Of a stretch of DNA of 64,000 bases, positions 42,203 through 51,132 are shown in pieces (positions within the stretch are counted from its first letter, which is position 1; the number at the start of each line of letters is the position of its first letter). The translations under genes were made by a program, and so were the position numbers. The stretch is from JAHHTP01 sp964587555 (lineage in GTDB: Bacteria > Bacillota > Clostridia > Oscillospirales > Ruminococcaceae): NCBI GenBank assembly GCA_964587555.1, contig CAZPLR010000005.1, positions 1 to 64,000 on the forward strand, given 5' to 3'. Under the pieces are notes generated by a model that had not been told where the DNA came from, made no database searches, and saw nothing but the letters and a program-made list of their open reading frames with translations.

Positions 42203-42264
42203 GAGGGTAAATCATTTCTTCATGATTTTTTTTCATTTTTCAGCGGCTTACGGCGCACTTTTTT

Positions 42265-42699
42265 TCAAATCAGCTTCAAAAGCCCCTGGATTGCCAAAAA
42301 GTAGCTGTATTTTCCAAAGCCCGAGATCTGTCCCGCGCACGCGGGAGCAATCACCGAGCGGTGTCTAAACTCCTCTCTTGCGTGGATATTCGACATATGT
42401 ACCTCAATACACGGCAGATGGATCGAGGCGATCGCGTCTCGGATGGCGTAGCTATAGTGGGTATAGGCACCCGCATTCAGCACGACGCCGTCGCAGTCGT
42501 GACGGATCTCCTGAAGCTTATTGATAATCTCTCCCTCGATATTCGACTGGTAAATGCTGCACGCAAGCCCGCATTCGTTTGCATACGCCATGATCTCCTC
42601 GTTGATGCTTGCGAACGACTCCTTACCGTAATAGGTCGCTTCCCGCTCCCCGGTCAGATTGATGTTTGGCCCATGAATGACGATGATCTTCTTTTTCAT
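42265..42699 (-). CDS. aroQ: Type II 3-dehydroquinate dehydratase
   Basis: Dehydrates 3-dehydroquinate in the shikimate pathway. The 144-residue protein starts MKKKIIVIHGPNINLTGERE, then has YYGKESF (catalytic Tyr), LNAGAYTHYSYAIRDAI, VEVHMSNIHAREEFRHRSVIAP, the standard motifs. GGGAGG precedes the ATG at 42699. It is last of yqeG-nfo-aroQ, apart from other aromatic genes. Confidence 0.96.
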   Translation of the reverse strand: MKKKIIVIHGPNINLTGEREATYYGKESFASINEEIMAYANECGLACSIYQSNIEGEIINKLQEIRHDCDGVVLNAGAYTHYSYAIRDAIASIHLPCIEVHMSNIHAREEFRHRSVIAPACAGQISGFGKYSYFLAIQGLLKLI

Positions 42700-42727
42700 C
42701 GATGCGCTCCTCCCTCTTTTCATCAGT

Positions 42728-43606
42728 TTATGATCCACACGCGCCCGTCATACGCGCAAGGAACGAAAAATAGGTCTGCTGCATCTCAGCAGCATCCTCC
42801 GCCTGCGTTCCGGCAGATTCGCAGATAAAAGTCGGGTGCATATTCCTTCTTGCGATCTCCTCGGCAAGCGGCGCAAACTCCGGTCCATATTGCGTATCCG
42901 CAAATGTCAGATGCCTTTTCTCTCCGCCGGAGGTATATTCAATCTTGGAAAAATGCGAATGAAAGCGCGCGGCTCTTTCCTTTCCCAGCGCATTCTCCAT
43001 CCGATTCAGCAGCCGCACAAAATCCTCTTTCGTCCTACAGCCGCCTAAGGTCCTTGCATTGAGATGCCCAAAATCGATGCAGGGCAGAAACCGCTCGTCG
43101 ACTGTGCAGAGCGTTAACACCTCCTCAAAGGTGCCAAGCTGTCCAATCTTTCCCATCGTTTCCGGACAAAGGATGATCTCGGAAAGCTCATTTTCATCCA
43201 ACGCCCGCTGCGCGCGGGTCAGCGTATCCAGTGCAAGCGCAAGCGCCGCCTCTCTGCTCTGTTTGCCGCAGGATCCGGAATGAACGACAATGCGCCTTGC
43301 GCCCATCGCCTTTGCCGCCCTTGCGGTCTGTAAAATATAGTCGATGCTTTTGAGCCTTGTTGTCTCATCCAAGCCGGAAAGCGAAATATAATACGGCGAA
43401 TGCACCGAAAGCGCGACGCCATATTCCTTCGCCTTTTGCCCAAACGCCCTTGCCGCTTCTTCGGCAATGCGTATGCCGCGCCCGCACTGATATTCATAGG
43501 CGGTCAGCGAAAATTTCTGTAGGTACTCCGGCACCTGAATTGTGTGGCGGTAACCCATTTCCCGAAAGCTTTCGGCGTTTCCGGCCGGTCCAAATAGCGC
43601 GTTCAT
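42728..43606 (-). CDS. nfo: Endonuclease IV-like TIM-barrel protein (AP endonuclease family 2)
   Basis: The 292-residue protein has the zinc-ligand motifs of endonuclease IV: VHSPYYISL, VVHSGSCG, ILCPETMGKIGQLGTFEEVL, CIDFGHLNARTLG, HSHFSKIEYT and FICESAG. Endonuclease IV cuts at abasic sites. Sugar isomerases share the fold, but the motif set favours a nuclease. The ATG overlaps the yqeG stop by 4 bases. Confidence 0.87.
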   Translation of the reverse strand: MNALFGPAGNAESFREMGYRHTIQVPEYLQKFSLTAYEYQCGRGIRIAEEAARAFGQKAKEYGVALSVHSPYYISLSGLDETTRLKSIDYILQTARAAKAMGARRIVVHSGSCGKQSREAALALALDTLTRAQRALDENELSEIILCPETMGKIGQLGTFEEVLTLCTVDERFLPCIDFGHLNARTLGGCRTKEDFVRLLNRMENALGKERAARFHSHFSKIEYTSGGEKRHLTFADTQYGPEFAPLAEEIARRNMHPTFICESAGTQAEDAAEMQQTYFSFLARMTGACGS

Positions 43607-44133
43607 TGGTCATTCTCTCCTTTTACAGGGATTTTTCTCGTTCCAAGCCTTTGATACCGCCTGATCACCGGACGTTCAATCCATCGCTTGAGCCGGAAAA
43701 AAAAGTTTTTCTCCTCCTTCCAGAACTTCACCAGGATGGAAAACATTCCGCACAAATTCGCGCCGACAATATCGGTGTAGATCTGATCTCCGACAACCGC
43801 CACCTCTTTGGCGGGAAGCCCCCATTTCGCAAGCGCTTTCCTGTAGCCGATCGGCAGCGGCTTAAAGCTGTTAGCGACCGCCTCGATCTCGATCTTTTTG
43901 GCAAACGGCGCGATACGCGCTTTGTTGTTGTTAGAGGCGATCATCAAAAGGAAGCCGTTTTGCCGCATCAATCTAATCCAAAAGAGTACCTCTTCCGAAA
44001 TATGCTGGCTGTTGTGTTCTGTCAGGGTGTTGTCCACATCTAAAATCAGCGCCTTTATCCCGCGCGTTCTTAATAGCTCGGGCGTTACCATGCAGATATT
44101 GTCCAAATATAGGTCCGGTGTGAGCAGCCGCAT
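43603..44133 (-). CDS. yqeG: YqeG family HAD IIIA-type phosphatase
   Basis: A 176-residue HAD-superfamily protein: motif I DVDNTLTEHNSQ (catalytic Asp pair), motif II LMIASNNN, and VGDQIYTDIVGAN as motif IV. The first 25 residues and the KRWIERPVIRRYQ tail are typical of YqeG, which is often linked to phosphatidylglycerophosphate phosphatase activity. It begins right behind the rpsU terminator, so it may depend on read-through or on an unseen promoter. Confidence 0.9.
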   Translation of the reverse strand: MRLLTPDLYLDNICMVTPELLRTRGIKALILDVDNTLTEHNSQHISEEVLFWIRLMRQNGFLLMIASNNNKARIAPFAKKIEIEAVANSFKPLPIGYRKALAKWGLPAKEVAVVGDQIYTDIVGANLCGMFSILVKFWKEEKNFFFRLKRWIERPVIRRYQRLGTRKIPVKGENDQ

Positions 44134-44156
44134 ACGTCCCTCCTTCTTGATTACGA

Positions 44157-44185
44157 CAAAAAAGCGAGCAAAAAAGCTCGCTTTT
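44157..44185 (-). terminator. Terminator of rpsU
   Basis: Stem AAAAGCGAGC/GCTCGCTTTT around AAAAAA/TTTTTT, with six T on the minus strand (44158-44163). Confidence 0.87.
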
Positions 44186-44204
44186 CACCGTCACATCAGC
44201 AAAA

Positions 44205-44381
44205 TTATTTAAATTTGCGTTTACGCGCAGCTTCGGATTTCTTCTTCCGTCTTACAGAAGGCTTCTCGTAATGCTCCCTTTTGCGTACTTCAGCCAGAAC
44301 GCCCGATTTCGCGCAGGATCTTTTGAAACGTCTTAGTGCGCTTTCCAAAGACTCATTCTCTTTTACACGTACTTCTGCCAC
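44205..44381 (-). CDS. rpsU: Small ribosomal subunit protein bS21
   Basis: The 58-residue bS21 begins AEVRVKENESLESALRRFKRSCAKSGVLAEVRKREHYEKPS and ends in a basic RRKKKSEAARKRKFK tail. The start is GTG at 44381 with GGAGGG upstream. It is a monocistronic unit with its own strong promoter and terminator. Confidence 0.97.
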   Translation of the reverse strand: MAEVRVKENESLESALRRFKRSCAKSGVLAEVRKREHYEKPSVRRKKKSEAARKRKFK

Positions 44382-44454
44382 TTTATTCCCTCCCTTTGCC
44401 CTATCAGCAGAGGTTTACAACATAACACTTTTCGTTTTCGTTGCAACACAGATA

Positions 44455-44483
44455 ATTATACATGATTTTTTTCGGTTTGTCAA
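44455..44483 (-). promoter_or_regulatory. Sigma-A promoter of rpsU
   Basis: TTGACA (44478-44483), 17 bases, TATAAT (44455-44460), a full consensus match. Confidence 0.9.
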
Positions 44484-44561
44484 TAGATACCAGAGAAATA
44501 TTTAAAAAAGATTCGAAAACTTTTTTACAAGCAGCCCCGCAGCAAAACCGCGCTGCTTCAT

Positions 44562-44602
44562 AGAATAACAAACCCTGCCGCCGGATAGCCGTCGGCAGGG
44601 TT
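44562..44602 (-). terminator. Terminator of the leuS operon
   Basis: Stem AACCCTGCCG/CGGCAGGGTT (44593-44602 with 44571-44580), followed on the minus strand by TGTTATTCT, and then a second GCAGC-type hairpin. It lies a few bases after the leuS stop. Confidence 0.78.
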
Positions 44603-44609
44603 CGCATCA

Positions 44610-47018
44610 TTATTTGACCACGAAATTGACCAGCTTGCCCGGTACGCAGATTTCCTTCATGATGTTCTTTCCCGATGTCGCGGCGATAATCTTTTCATCC
44701 GCCCGCGCCGCGGCGATCAACTCCTCCTTCGAGATGTCGGCAGGAACGCTTAGCTTTGATTTCAGCTTGCCGTTGACCTGCACCACGATCTCGATCATGC
44801 TTTCCTTGCACTTCTCCGGATCATACTGCGGCCATGTGCTCTGGCAAAGCATCGTCTTTCCGCCGATCGCCTCATTTGCTTCCTCGGTCATATGCGGCGC
44901 AAACGGATTGAGCAGATGCAGCAAAATTCCGTACTCCGCACGGGTAATCTTTCCGCTGTCAGAAATCTTATTCAAAGTTCCCATCATCGCGGCAATCGCG
45001 GTGTTAAACTTCATCGCCTCGATATCCTCCGTTACCTTACGGATGAGCTTATGGAACTCAGACTCCATCTCGGGGCGGATCTCCCCATCGACTAAAATAT
45101 CCTGAAGCGACCAGATGCGCTCAAGAAAACGCTTGCAGCCGCGGATGCTCGACGGCGACCACGGAGCGGCTGCTCCATAATCACCCATAAAGAGGATATA
45201 AACGCGAAGCACATCCGCGCCGTACTCGTCCACAACATCGTTTGGATCGATAACATTTCCCTTCGATTTGCTCATCTTTTCGCCGTCCGGTCCAAGGATC
45301 AGTCCCTGCGCTGTGCGCTTGGCGTAAGGCTCTGCGCACGGAACAACGCCCTGATCGTACAGAAAATGGTGCCAGAAGCGGGAATAGATCATATGACGGG
45401 TAACATGCTCCATACCGCCGTTATACCAATCGACCGGCATCCAGTATTTCAGCGCCTCTTCAGAAGCGAGAGCGTCCGCGTTTTTCGGATCGCAGTAGCG
45501 CAGGAAATACCAAGACGATCCCGCCCACTGCGGCATTGTATCGGTTTCTCGCCTTGCGGCGCCGCCGCACCTCGGGCAGGTGCAGTTCACGAAGGAATCC
45601 ACCTTGGCAAGCGGGCTTTCGCCGCCCTCGCCCGGCTCAAAATTTTCCATGTCCGGCAGGCGCAGCGGAAGCTCCTCATACGGAACGCCGACCATACCGC
45701 AATGCGGGCAGTGAACGATCGGGATCGGCTCCCCCCAATAGCGCTGACGGTTGAACGCCCAATCCTTCATCTTGTACTGAACTCCCTTTTCGCCAATCCC
45801 CTTTTCAGTGAGATACTGAAGCATCCTTTCTATCGCTTCCTTCTTGGTCTTGATACCGTTGAGGAAGCCGGAATTGACCATCTCGCCGTCGCCGACATAC
45901 GCTTCCTTGGAAATATCGCCGCCGCTGATAACCTCAATGATATCAATGCCGAATTTTTTCGCGAACTCATAGTCACGGCTGTCGTGCGCCGGAACCGCCA
46001 TAATTGCGCCGGTGCCGTGTCCCATCATAACATAGTCGGAGATATAAACCGGAATCTCCTTGCCGTTGGCAGGATTGATAGCGGAAATACCGTCGATGCA
46101 GACGCCGGTCTTATCTTTCACAAGCTGTGTACGCTCAAACTCGGTCTTTTTTGCACAAGCTGCCTTATACGCGTCCAGCGCGTCGATGTTTTTAATCTGC
46201 CCGCGATATTTTTCAATGATCGGATGCTCCGGCGCGATGACCATAAAGGTGACGCCGAACATCGTATCGCATCTGGTGGTGTAAATGCGCAGCGATTCTC
46301 CCTCAGCGCACCCGGTCAGCCTGAAGTCGACAAACGCGCCCTCCGATCTGCCGATCCAGTTTTTCTGCTGAAGCTTGATATTCGGGAGATAGTCTACCTC
46401 CTCTAAACCATGCAGCAGCTTATCCGCATACTCGGTGATGCGCAGATACCAAACCTCTTTGGATTTCTGGATGATATCGCTTTTGCAGATATCGCATTTG
46501 CCGCCCTGCGAGTCCTCGTTTGAAAGGACAACCTTGCAGTGCGGGCAGTAGTTAACAAGCGCCTTCTCCCTAAAAGCCAGCCCATTGTCAAACATCTTAC
46601 GGAAGATCCACTGCGTCCATTTGTAATATCCCTCATCGGTGGTATCGATCACGCGATTCCAATCGAACGAAAAGCCGACCCGCTTAAGCTGAGAGGTAAA
46701 CTTTTCGATGTTTCGATCGGTCAAAACGCGCGGATGGGTGTTGTATTTGATCGCAGAGTTCTCGGTTGGAAGTCCGAAAGCGTCAAAGCCGATCGGGAAA
46801 AGGACGTTGTAGCCCTGCATCCTCCTCTTTCTGGCGATCACCTCAAGTCCGGAGTACGCCTTGATATGGCCGACGTGCATTCCCGCACCGCTTGGGTACG
46901 GAAACTCGACCAGCACATAATACTTCGGCTTTGTATAATCCTCCGCTGCGGCAAATACCTGCTTTTCCTCCCAGATATCCTGCCATTTTTTCTCTACCGA
47001 GGTAAAATCGTATTTCAT
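44610..47018 (-). CDS. leuS: Leucyl-tRNA synthetase
   Basis: Charges tRNA-Leu. The 802-residue class I synthetase starts MKYDFTSVEKKWQDIWEE and has the HIGH-type motif PYPSGAGMHVGHIKAYSG, a CP1 editing domain (about 225-420), zinc-binding CPHC and CPRC pairs, and KMSKS in DGEKMSKSKGNVIDPND. AAGGAG precedes the ATG at 47018, which overlaps the rsfS stop by 4 bases. It is the last gene of the operon that begins with the T-box leader near 51.4 kb, which reads a leucine codon. Confidence 0.97.
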   Translation of the reverse strand: MKYDFTSVEKKWQDIWEEKQVFAAAEDYTKPKYYVLVEFPYPSGAGMHVGHIKAYSGLEVIARKRRMQGYNVLFPIGFDAFGLPTENSAIKYNTHPRVLTDRNIEKFTSQLKRVGFSFDWNRVIDTTDEGYYKWTQWIFRKMFDNGLAFREKALVNYCPHCKVVLSNEDSQGGKCDICKSDIIQKSKEVWYLRITEYADKLLHGLEEVDYLPNIKLQQKNWIGRSEGAFVDFRLTGCAEGESLRIYTTRCDTMFGVTFMVIAPEHPIIEKYRGQIKNIDALDAYKAACAKKTEFERTQLVKDKTGVCIDGISAINPANGKEIPVYISDYVMMGHGTGAIMAVPAHDSRDYEFAKKFGIDIIEVISGGDISKEAYVGDGEMVNSGFLNGIKTKKEAIERMLQYLTEKGIGEKGVQYKMKDWAFNRQRYWGEPIPIVHCPHCGMVGVPYEELPLRLPDMENFEPGEGGESPLAKVDSFVNCTCPRCGGAARRETDTMPQWAGSSWYFLRYCDPKNADALASEEALKYWMPVDWYNGGMEHVTRHMIYSRFWHHFLYDQGVVPCAEPYAKRTAQGLILGPDGEKMSKSKGNVIDPNDVVDEYGADVLRVYILFMGDYGAAAPWSPSSIRGCKRFLERIWSLQDILVDGEIRPEMESEFHKLIRKVTEDIEAMKFNTAIAAMMGTLNKISDSGKITRAEYGILLHLLNPFAPHMTEEANEAIGGKTMLCQSTWPQYDPEKCKESMIEIVVQVNGKLKSKLSVPADISKEELIAAARADEKIIAATSGKNIMKEICVPGKLVNFVVK

Positions 47019-47428
47019 TCTAACTCCTTCTTTCCGTCCCGCTCGGACTCTGTTTGCTTCTCTGCCGCATCCGGACCTGCAAGCAGCGTTTGCAAATCGA
47101 TCTTCACGCCGTCTCTCCAAAGCTTATCCAGATTATAAAACTCTCTGGTCTGCTGATAAAACAGATGCACGATGATGTCGCCGTAATCCAGCACGATCCA
47201 GTTTGAGGTCTGGTATCCCTCGATGCGGCTTGGCGCAAAGCCGTGCTCCTTTCCAACAAACTCCACCTCGTCTGCAAGCGCGCGCACATGCGTCGTGTTG
47301 CTCGCTGAGGCGATAACAAAATAATCGGCAAGAATGGTCAACTCGCTGATCTCGATGACTTCAATATCGTCCGCACTTTTCTTAGACAGCGTCCTTGTAA
47401 TCACGCTGAGCTTCTCTTTGGTTTCCAT
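47015..47428 (-). CDS. rsfS: Ribosome silencing factor RsfS
   Basis: Binds uL14 and blocks joining of ribosomal subunits when nutrients are short. The 137-residue protein has KSADDIEVIEISELTILADYFVIASASNTTHVRALADEV and NWIVLDYGDIIVHLFYQQTREFYNLDKLW, the family core. GAAAGGAA supports the ATG at 47428. The yqeK-rsfS neighbourhood is conserved in Firmicutes; here an LCP gene lies between the two. Confidence 0.95.
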   Translation of the reverse strand: METKEKLSVITRTLSKKSADDIEVIEISELTILADYFVIASASNTTHVRALADEVEFVGKEHGFAPSRIEGYQTSNWIVLDYGDIIVHLFYQQTREFYNLDKLWRDGVKIDLQTLLAGPDAAEKQTESERDGKKELE

Positions 47429-47485
47429 ATATCGTTCCTTTCTAAAAATACTTTTCACAATCTCAAAATAGGCGCCCATCCCTCG

Positions 47486-48952
47486 TCATGCGGCTAAGTC
47501 CGGCGCACTGGTCGTTTCATCCGAGGAAACGCTTTCCTCAGATGATTCCGGTATGCTCTGTGGGGCTGGCTCGCCGGAAGGCGCGCTGCTCTCCGCGCTC
47601 GTTGAATCCTCCGGCAGCTGCGAGGAGGAGGATTCCGGCGCGGAGGTAGTCGCATCCGATACAGAGCTTTCCGGCTCGCCGGAACTTTCCTGCGATGAGC
47701 TGCCAGCCGGTGCGCTGGTCGTGCCGCTCGTCCCGCTGGACCAGCTTGATTGATTCGCACCGCTGGACTGGCTTGCTTGGCTGGAGGAGCTTTGTCTGCT
47801 GGAAGAGCTGCTCTGCGTCTGCGAGGAGGATGCACCATCCTTCTGATACTGCTCCTGTTCTCCCTCATACGCATAAGAGGTGTCGTATTCCAAAATCTCC
47901 AGCTCTGTCCAGTTGACCTTCTCCCCGTTCTCCCTGAAATAATCGTTGAGGAGATCGGCAAGAGGCTTTGCATGCAGCGAAAGCTTTGACAGCCCGTCGT
48001 ATGGATCGTCAAACGCCGTGACCTCACAGCTATGGAAGCTGAGATTCTCCGACTTCAGCCCGGAAAGCGAGCTGTAAATATCAAGCGCCGTACTCAGCGT
48101 CATGTCGGTCGTCAAATAGTTAAAGACCTGCGGCGCAAGCTTCAGAATCTCCGATTTACTTAGGCTTAAGCACTTTGTAACAAACGCCTTCAGGAATATC
48201 TGCTGCATCTTCATGCGGGTCAGATCGCCCGCCGCATAAGCATGGCGCTCTCTGACAAACTTATTGGCGGCTCTGCCGTCCAGCGTCTGTATGCCCTTTA
48301 CAATCGTAACGCCCTCCAGCGTGAAGGAATACGGCGAATCCACCGTTACCCCGCCGATCGAATCGACGATCGCCTCAAATCCATCCATATTCAGCACTAC
48401 GTAATAATCCAACGGCAGCTTCAGCATACGGTTGATCTTACGCGCAAGATTTTCAATGCCGCCGTTTGTCTGCGCGCCGTAGATGGCATTGAGCTTTCCG
48501 GTTGTGTAATCGGTGCCGATATAGGAGTCGCGCGGAAGCTGCAAAACATCCGCCGTCTGGTTGACATAATCCAGATGGATGACCATCATCACGTCGGTCA
48601 GCTTGGCGCGCGCGGTGTTTTCCTGATAGTCCACACCGCACAGCAGGATGTTCAGGTACTTATCCGTTTCCTCCTCCGTATGCTTAAGCGACGAGTCAAT
48701 CTTTCCGTCGTCGCTGCCGGAATTATTCTCTGAGTCCACAAGAATCTCCTGATTCATAATTTGGTCGCATGCAATGGCAAGCCCGCTTCCCGCAAGGCAC
48801 AGCACCAAAACGCAGATGAGCAGTAACCTTGCCCACCTCTTAACTTTTAAGTAGCCGAAAAAGGTCAGCTTTTTTGTCCCTCCGGATATCTCCTGCTGCG
48901 TCTTGATCTCATTTTCCGGCGTGTCGTTTCTTTTTTCGGTATTGTCCGCCAA
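47486..48952 (-). CDS. LytR-CpsA-Psr family protein with long Ser-rich tail
   Basis: LCP enzymes attach teichoic-acid-like or polysaccharide chains to peptidoglycan. The 488-residue protein has one N-terminal span (about 38-60), the LCP domain (about 95-270) with DVMMVIHLDYVNQTADVLQLPRDSYIG and the Arg-rich GRAANKFVRERHAYAAGDLTRMKMQQ, a C-terminal domain to about 360, and a low-complexity tail of about 120 residues almost all Ser, Ala, Gln, Glu, Thr and Pro. The tail probably lies in or through the cell wall. Confidence 0.92.
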   Translation of the reverse strand: MADNTEKRNDTPENEIKTQQEISGGTKKLTFFGYLKVKRWARLLLICVLVLCLAGSGLAIACDQIMNQEILVDSENNSGSDDGKIDSSLKHTEEETDKYLNILLCGVDYQENTARAKLTDVMMVIHLDYVNQTADVLQLPRDSYIGTDYTTGKLNAIYGAQTNGGIENLARKINRMLKLPLDYYVVLNMDGFEAIVDSIGGVTVDSPYSFTLEGVTIVKGIQTLDGRAANKFVRERHAYAAGDLTRMKMQQIFLKAFVTKCLSLSKSEILKLAPQVFNYLTTDMTLSTALDIYSSLSGLKSENLSFHSCEVTAFDDPYDGLSKLSLHAKPLADLLNDYFRENGEKVNWTELEILEYDTSYAYEGEQEQYQKDGASSSQTQSSSSSRQSSSSQASQSSGANQSSWSSGTSGTTSAPAGSSSQESSGEPESSVSDATTSAPESSSSQLPEDSTSAESSAPSGEPAPQSIPESSEESVSSDETTSAPDLAA

Positions 48953-48967
48953 TGATATCCTCCCTTT

Positions 48968-49546
48968 CTATCCATTCTGCGCTTTGATACGCAAAAGCGT
49001 TTCGTTATAACACTCTACCGTATCCGTCGGCAAAAAGCTGCGCTCTGTATGCACCTTGCGAAGCGTATCGAGAATTAATTCGATAATTACTCCATCGATA
49101 TCCGTGTAGGATTGTGCGCGCAGCCGTTTTACGCCTTGATACTTCCTGTCCTCCGAGGTCGCGTCCGCCACAAAGATGACCTTCTCCAAAACGCTCATGC
49201 CGCCGCGTCCTGTCGTATGATAACTGATCGCGTTCAAAACATCCGCATCCTTTATCCCAAGCTCGTCCCGCGCAAACAGCATCCCGGTTTTCGCATGATA
49301 CAACGGCGGCGTATGCAAAATTTCCGGCGGAAAGGCAATGTCCGACTGTTTCAGCTTCTGAAGCTGGCGGTCGCTGCTCTCCTCCTTCGTAATATCGTGC
49401 AGCAAAGCGGAAAGCTCCGCCTTCGCCATGTCTGCGCCGTATTTTTCCGCTAAGATCATCGCCTGTCTGCGTACCGCGAACACATGCGCAAGCCGCTTTG
49501 GCGAAAGGCGTACCGCAAGCAGCTTTTCTATCTCAGCAATCGTCAC
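48968..49546 (-). CDS. yqeK: YqeK family HD-domain hydrolase
   Basis: YqeK proteins symmetrically hydrolyse Ap4A. The 192-residue protein has the HD-domain ligands in RLAHVFAVRRQAMILAEKYG, SALLHDITKE and YHAKTGMLFARDELG, and SYHTTGRGGMS. The start is taken as GTG at 49546 with GGGGG 8 bases upstream, inside the end of nadD; an ATG at 49585 in the same frame would add 13 residues. nadD-yqeK is a typical pair. Confidence 0.9.
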   Translation of the reverse strand: MTIAEIEKLLAVRLSPKRLAHVFAVRRQAMILAEKYGADMAKAELSALLHDITKEESSDRQLQKLKQSDIAFPPEILHTPPLYHAKTGMLFARDELGIKDADVLNAISYHTTGRGGMSVLEKVIFVADATSEDRKYQGVKRLRAQSYTDIDGVIIELILDTLRKVHTERSFLPTDTVECYNETLLRIKAQNG

Positions 49547-50201
49547 TCGTATGGCCCCCTTCCAAGCGCTTCCCGGCGTTTTCATCCCGGTACAGCCCAC
49601 GCTTTACTATATACGCATATACCCCCGCCGGAAGATACCTCTCTGCACTTTCCTCTCCGCAGGAAAGCATCCGCCGCAGTTGTGTAGAAGAAATATCGAT
49701 GCACGCCGACGGTACCAGATGAACAAAATCCCGTTTCAAAAATGGATAGTCCTTTCTCATCTGCTCCGCCTTTTGCTGGATAAGCGCAAAATCCGCTTCC
49801 TTTCTGCCGCTGACCGCAAGACTGCAAAGAGATAAAATCCTTTTCCATTGATACCATTTGTCAAAGCACAAAAACATATCCGTCCCCATAACAAAGAAAA
49901 ACGTATCCTGCGGGTATAATTCCTTTAATCTTTCCATCGTGTAGACGGTGTAGCTTTTTCCGCCAGAATTGATCTCAATATCGCTCACCTCGGCAAACGG
50001 AAGCTCCCGCGCAGCGATACGGCACATTGCAAGCCTATCCTCATTGCGCGTTAAATGTCTGCCCTGCTTATGCGGCGGGAGGTTCGCCGGGATCAACAGC
50101 GCACGATCTGCCTCCAGCGCCTCGCAGCAGGCGCTGATCAGCCGCAGATGCCCGTTATGCACCGGATCAAAGCTGCCGCCGAAAACTGCTGTTTTCCTCA
50201 C
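49533..50201 (-). CDS. nadD: Nicotinate-nucleotide adenylyltransferase
   Basis: Makes deamido-NAD from nicotinate mononucleotide and ATP. The 222-residue protein has GGSFDPVHNGHLRLI (8-22), PPHK, FVMGTDMF, and SSTQLRRM, the nucleotidyltransferase signature. The C-terminal tail past AYIVKRGLY is slightly longer than usual and overlaps yqeK. Confidence 0.95.
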   Translation of the reverse strand: MRKTAVFGGSFDPVHNGHLRLISACCEALEADRALLIPANLPPHKQGRHLTRNEDRLAMCRIAARELPFAEVSDIEINSGGKSYTVYTMERLKELYPQDTFFFVMGTDMFLCFDKWYQWKRILSLCSLAVSGRKEADFALIQQKAEQMRKDYPFLKRDFVHLVPSACIDISSTQLRRMLSCGEESAERYLPAGVYAYIVKRGLYRDENAGKRLEGGHTSDDC

Positions 50202-50212
50202 GTTTTCCCTCT

Positions 50213-50503
50213 TTACTTCAAAATATAGATCGGATTTTTATCAAATGCGCGGTAAAGCACCACGCGGGTGCCAATGCACTGTACGACCTCACAGGTAAGC
50301 TTTTCCGTAATCTGTCCTGCGGCGTCCTTTGCCGAAAGCATTGAATTTTCCAAAACACGCACCTTTATCATCTCGCGCGCTTTCAGCGCATCGTCGATCT
50401 GTTTGATCACCCGGTCGCTGACCCCCTCCTTGCCAATCTGGAGGATGGTTTCCATGCTATTTGCGTAAGCGCGCAGCTTTGCTCTTTCCTTAGTCGTTAA
50501 CAT
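50213..50503 (-). CDS. yhbY: YhbY family RNA-binding (CRM domain) protein
   Basis: A 96-residue CRM-domain protein tied to 50S ribosome assembly. It starts MLTTKERAKLRAYANSMETILQIGKEGVSDRVIKQIDDALKAREMIKVRVLENS, with the GxxG-like loop in GKEG. It is 11 bases upstream of nadD and 24 bases after rdgB. Confidence 0.94.
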   Translation of the reverse strand: MLTTKERAKLRAYANSMETILQIGKEGVSDRVIKQIDDALKAREMIKVRVLENSMLSAKDAAGQITEKLTCEVVQCIGTRVVLYRAFDKNPIYILK

Positions 50504-50527
50504 CTCGTTTTCCTCTCTGCTCTATAT

Positions 50528-51112
50528 TTATGCTTCAATCCCCAATTCCTCGAAAAGCCGCAGCAATCTTGCAAACGCCCTTCCGCGATGACTGACCGCG
50601 TCCTTCTTCTCATCCGGCAGCTGCGCCATACTGGTTTGACCAATATAAAAAATCGGGTCATAGCCAAAGCCATGCTCGCCGGCCTTCGCAAAGCCAATCC
50701 TCCCCGCAACATCTCCGCTTACCGCATATTCCTCGCCCCGCGCCCTCACAAAGTGGATCGCGCAGACAAATTTTGCACCGCGGTTTTCTGCCGGAACGCC
50801 CTTCAGCTCGGTCAAAATACGCGCACAGCCGTCCTTTCCCTCCGCGCTCTCGGCGTAACGGGCGGTATATACGCCCGGAAAGCCGTTCAGCGCATCGACA
50901 CAAAGGCCGGAATCGTCCGCAATGGTCGGAATCCCCGTTTGCTCATAAAGCGCCCTTGCCTTGATCGCCGCATTCTCCGCAAAGGTTCTTCCGGTCTCCT
51001 CTACATCAAGAGAAACGCCCAAATCCTTCGGCGAAAGGATTTCGTTTGCCGGAAACATCCTGCGAAACTCCGCAAGCTTATGCGCGTTTCCGGTCGCCAA
51101 CAATAATTTCAT
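50528..51112 (-). CDS. rdgB: XTP/dITP diphosphatase (RdgB/HAM1)
   Basis: Removes non-canonical purine nucleotides from the pool. The 194-residue protein starts MKLLLATGNAHKLAEFRRMF and has DDSGLCVDALNGFPGVYTARYA, GFGYDPIFYI and SHRGRAFARL. AAGGAG supports the ATG at 51112. It is the first gene after the T-box leader, so its expression should respond to tRNA charging along with leuS at the far end of the operon. Confidence 0.96.
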   Translation of the reverse strand: MKLLLATGNAHKLAEFRRMFPANEILSPKDLGVSLDVEETGRTFAENAAIKARALYEQTGIPTIADDSGLCVDALNGFPGVYTARYAESAEGKDGCARILTELKGVPAENRGAKFVCAIHFVRARGEEYAVSGDVAGRIGFAKAGEHGFGYDPIFYIGQTSMAQLPDEKKDAVSHRGRAFARLLRLFEELGIEA

Positions 51113-51132
51113 GATAAAACTCCTTTTCGGAT

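Noticed and set aside
45366..46406. 346-codon open frame on the plus strand
   Set aside because: Antisense to leuS; no recognisable domain and no start signal.
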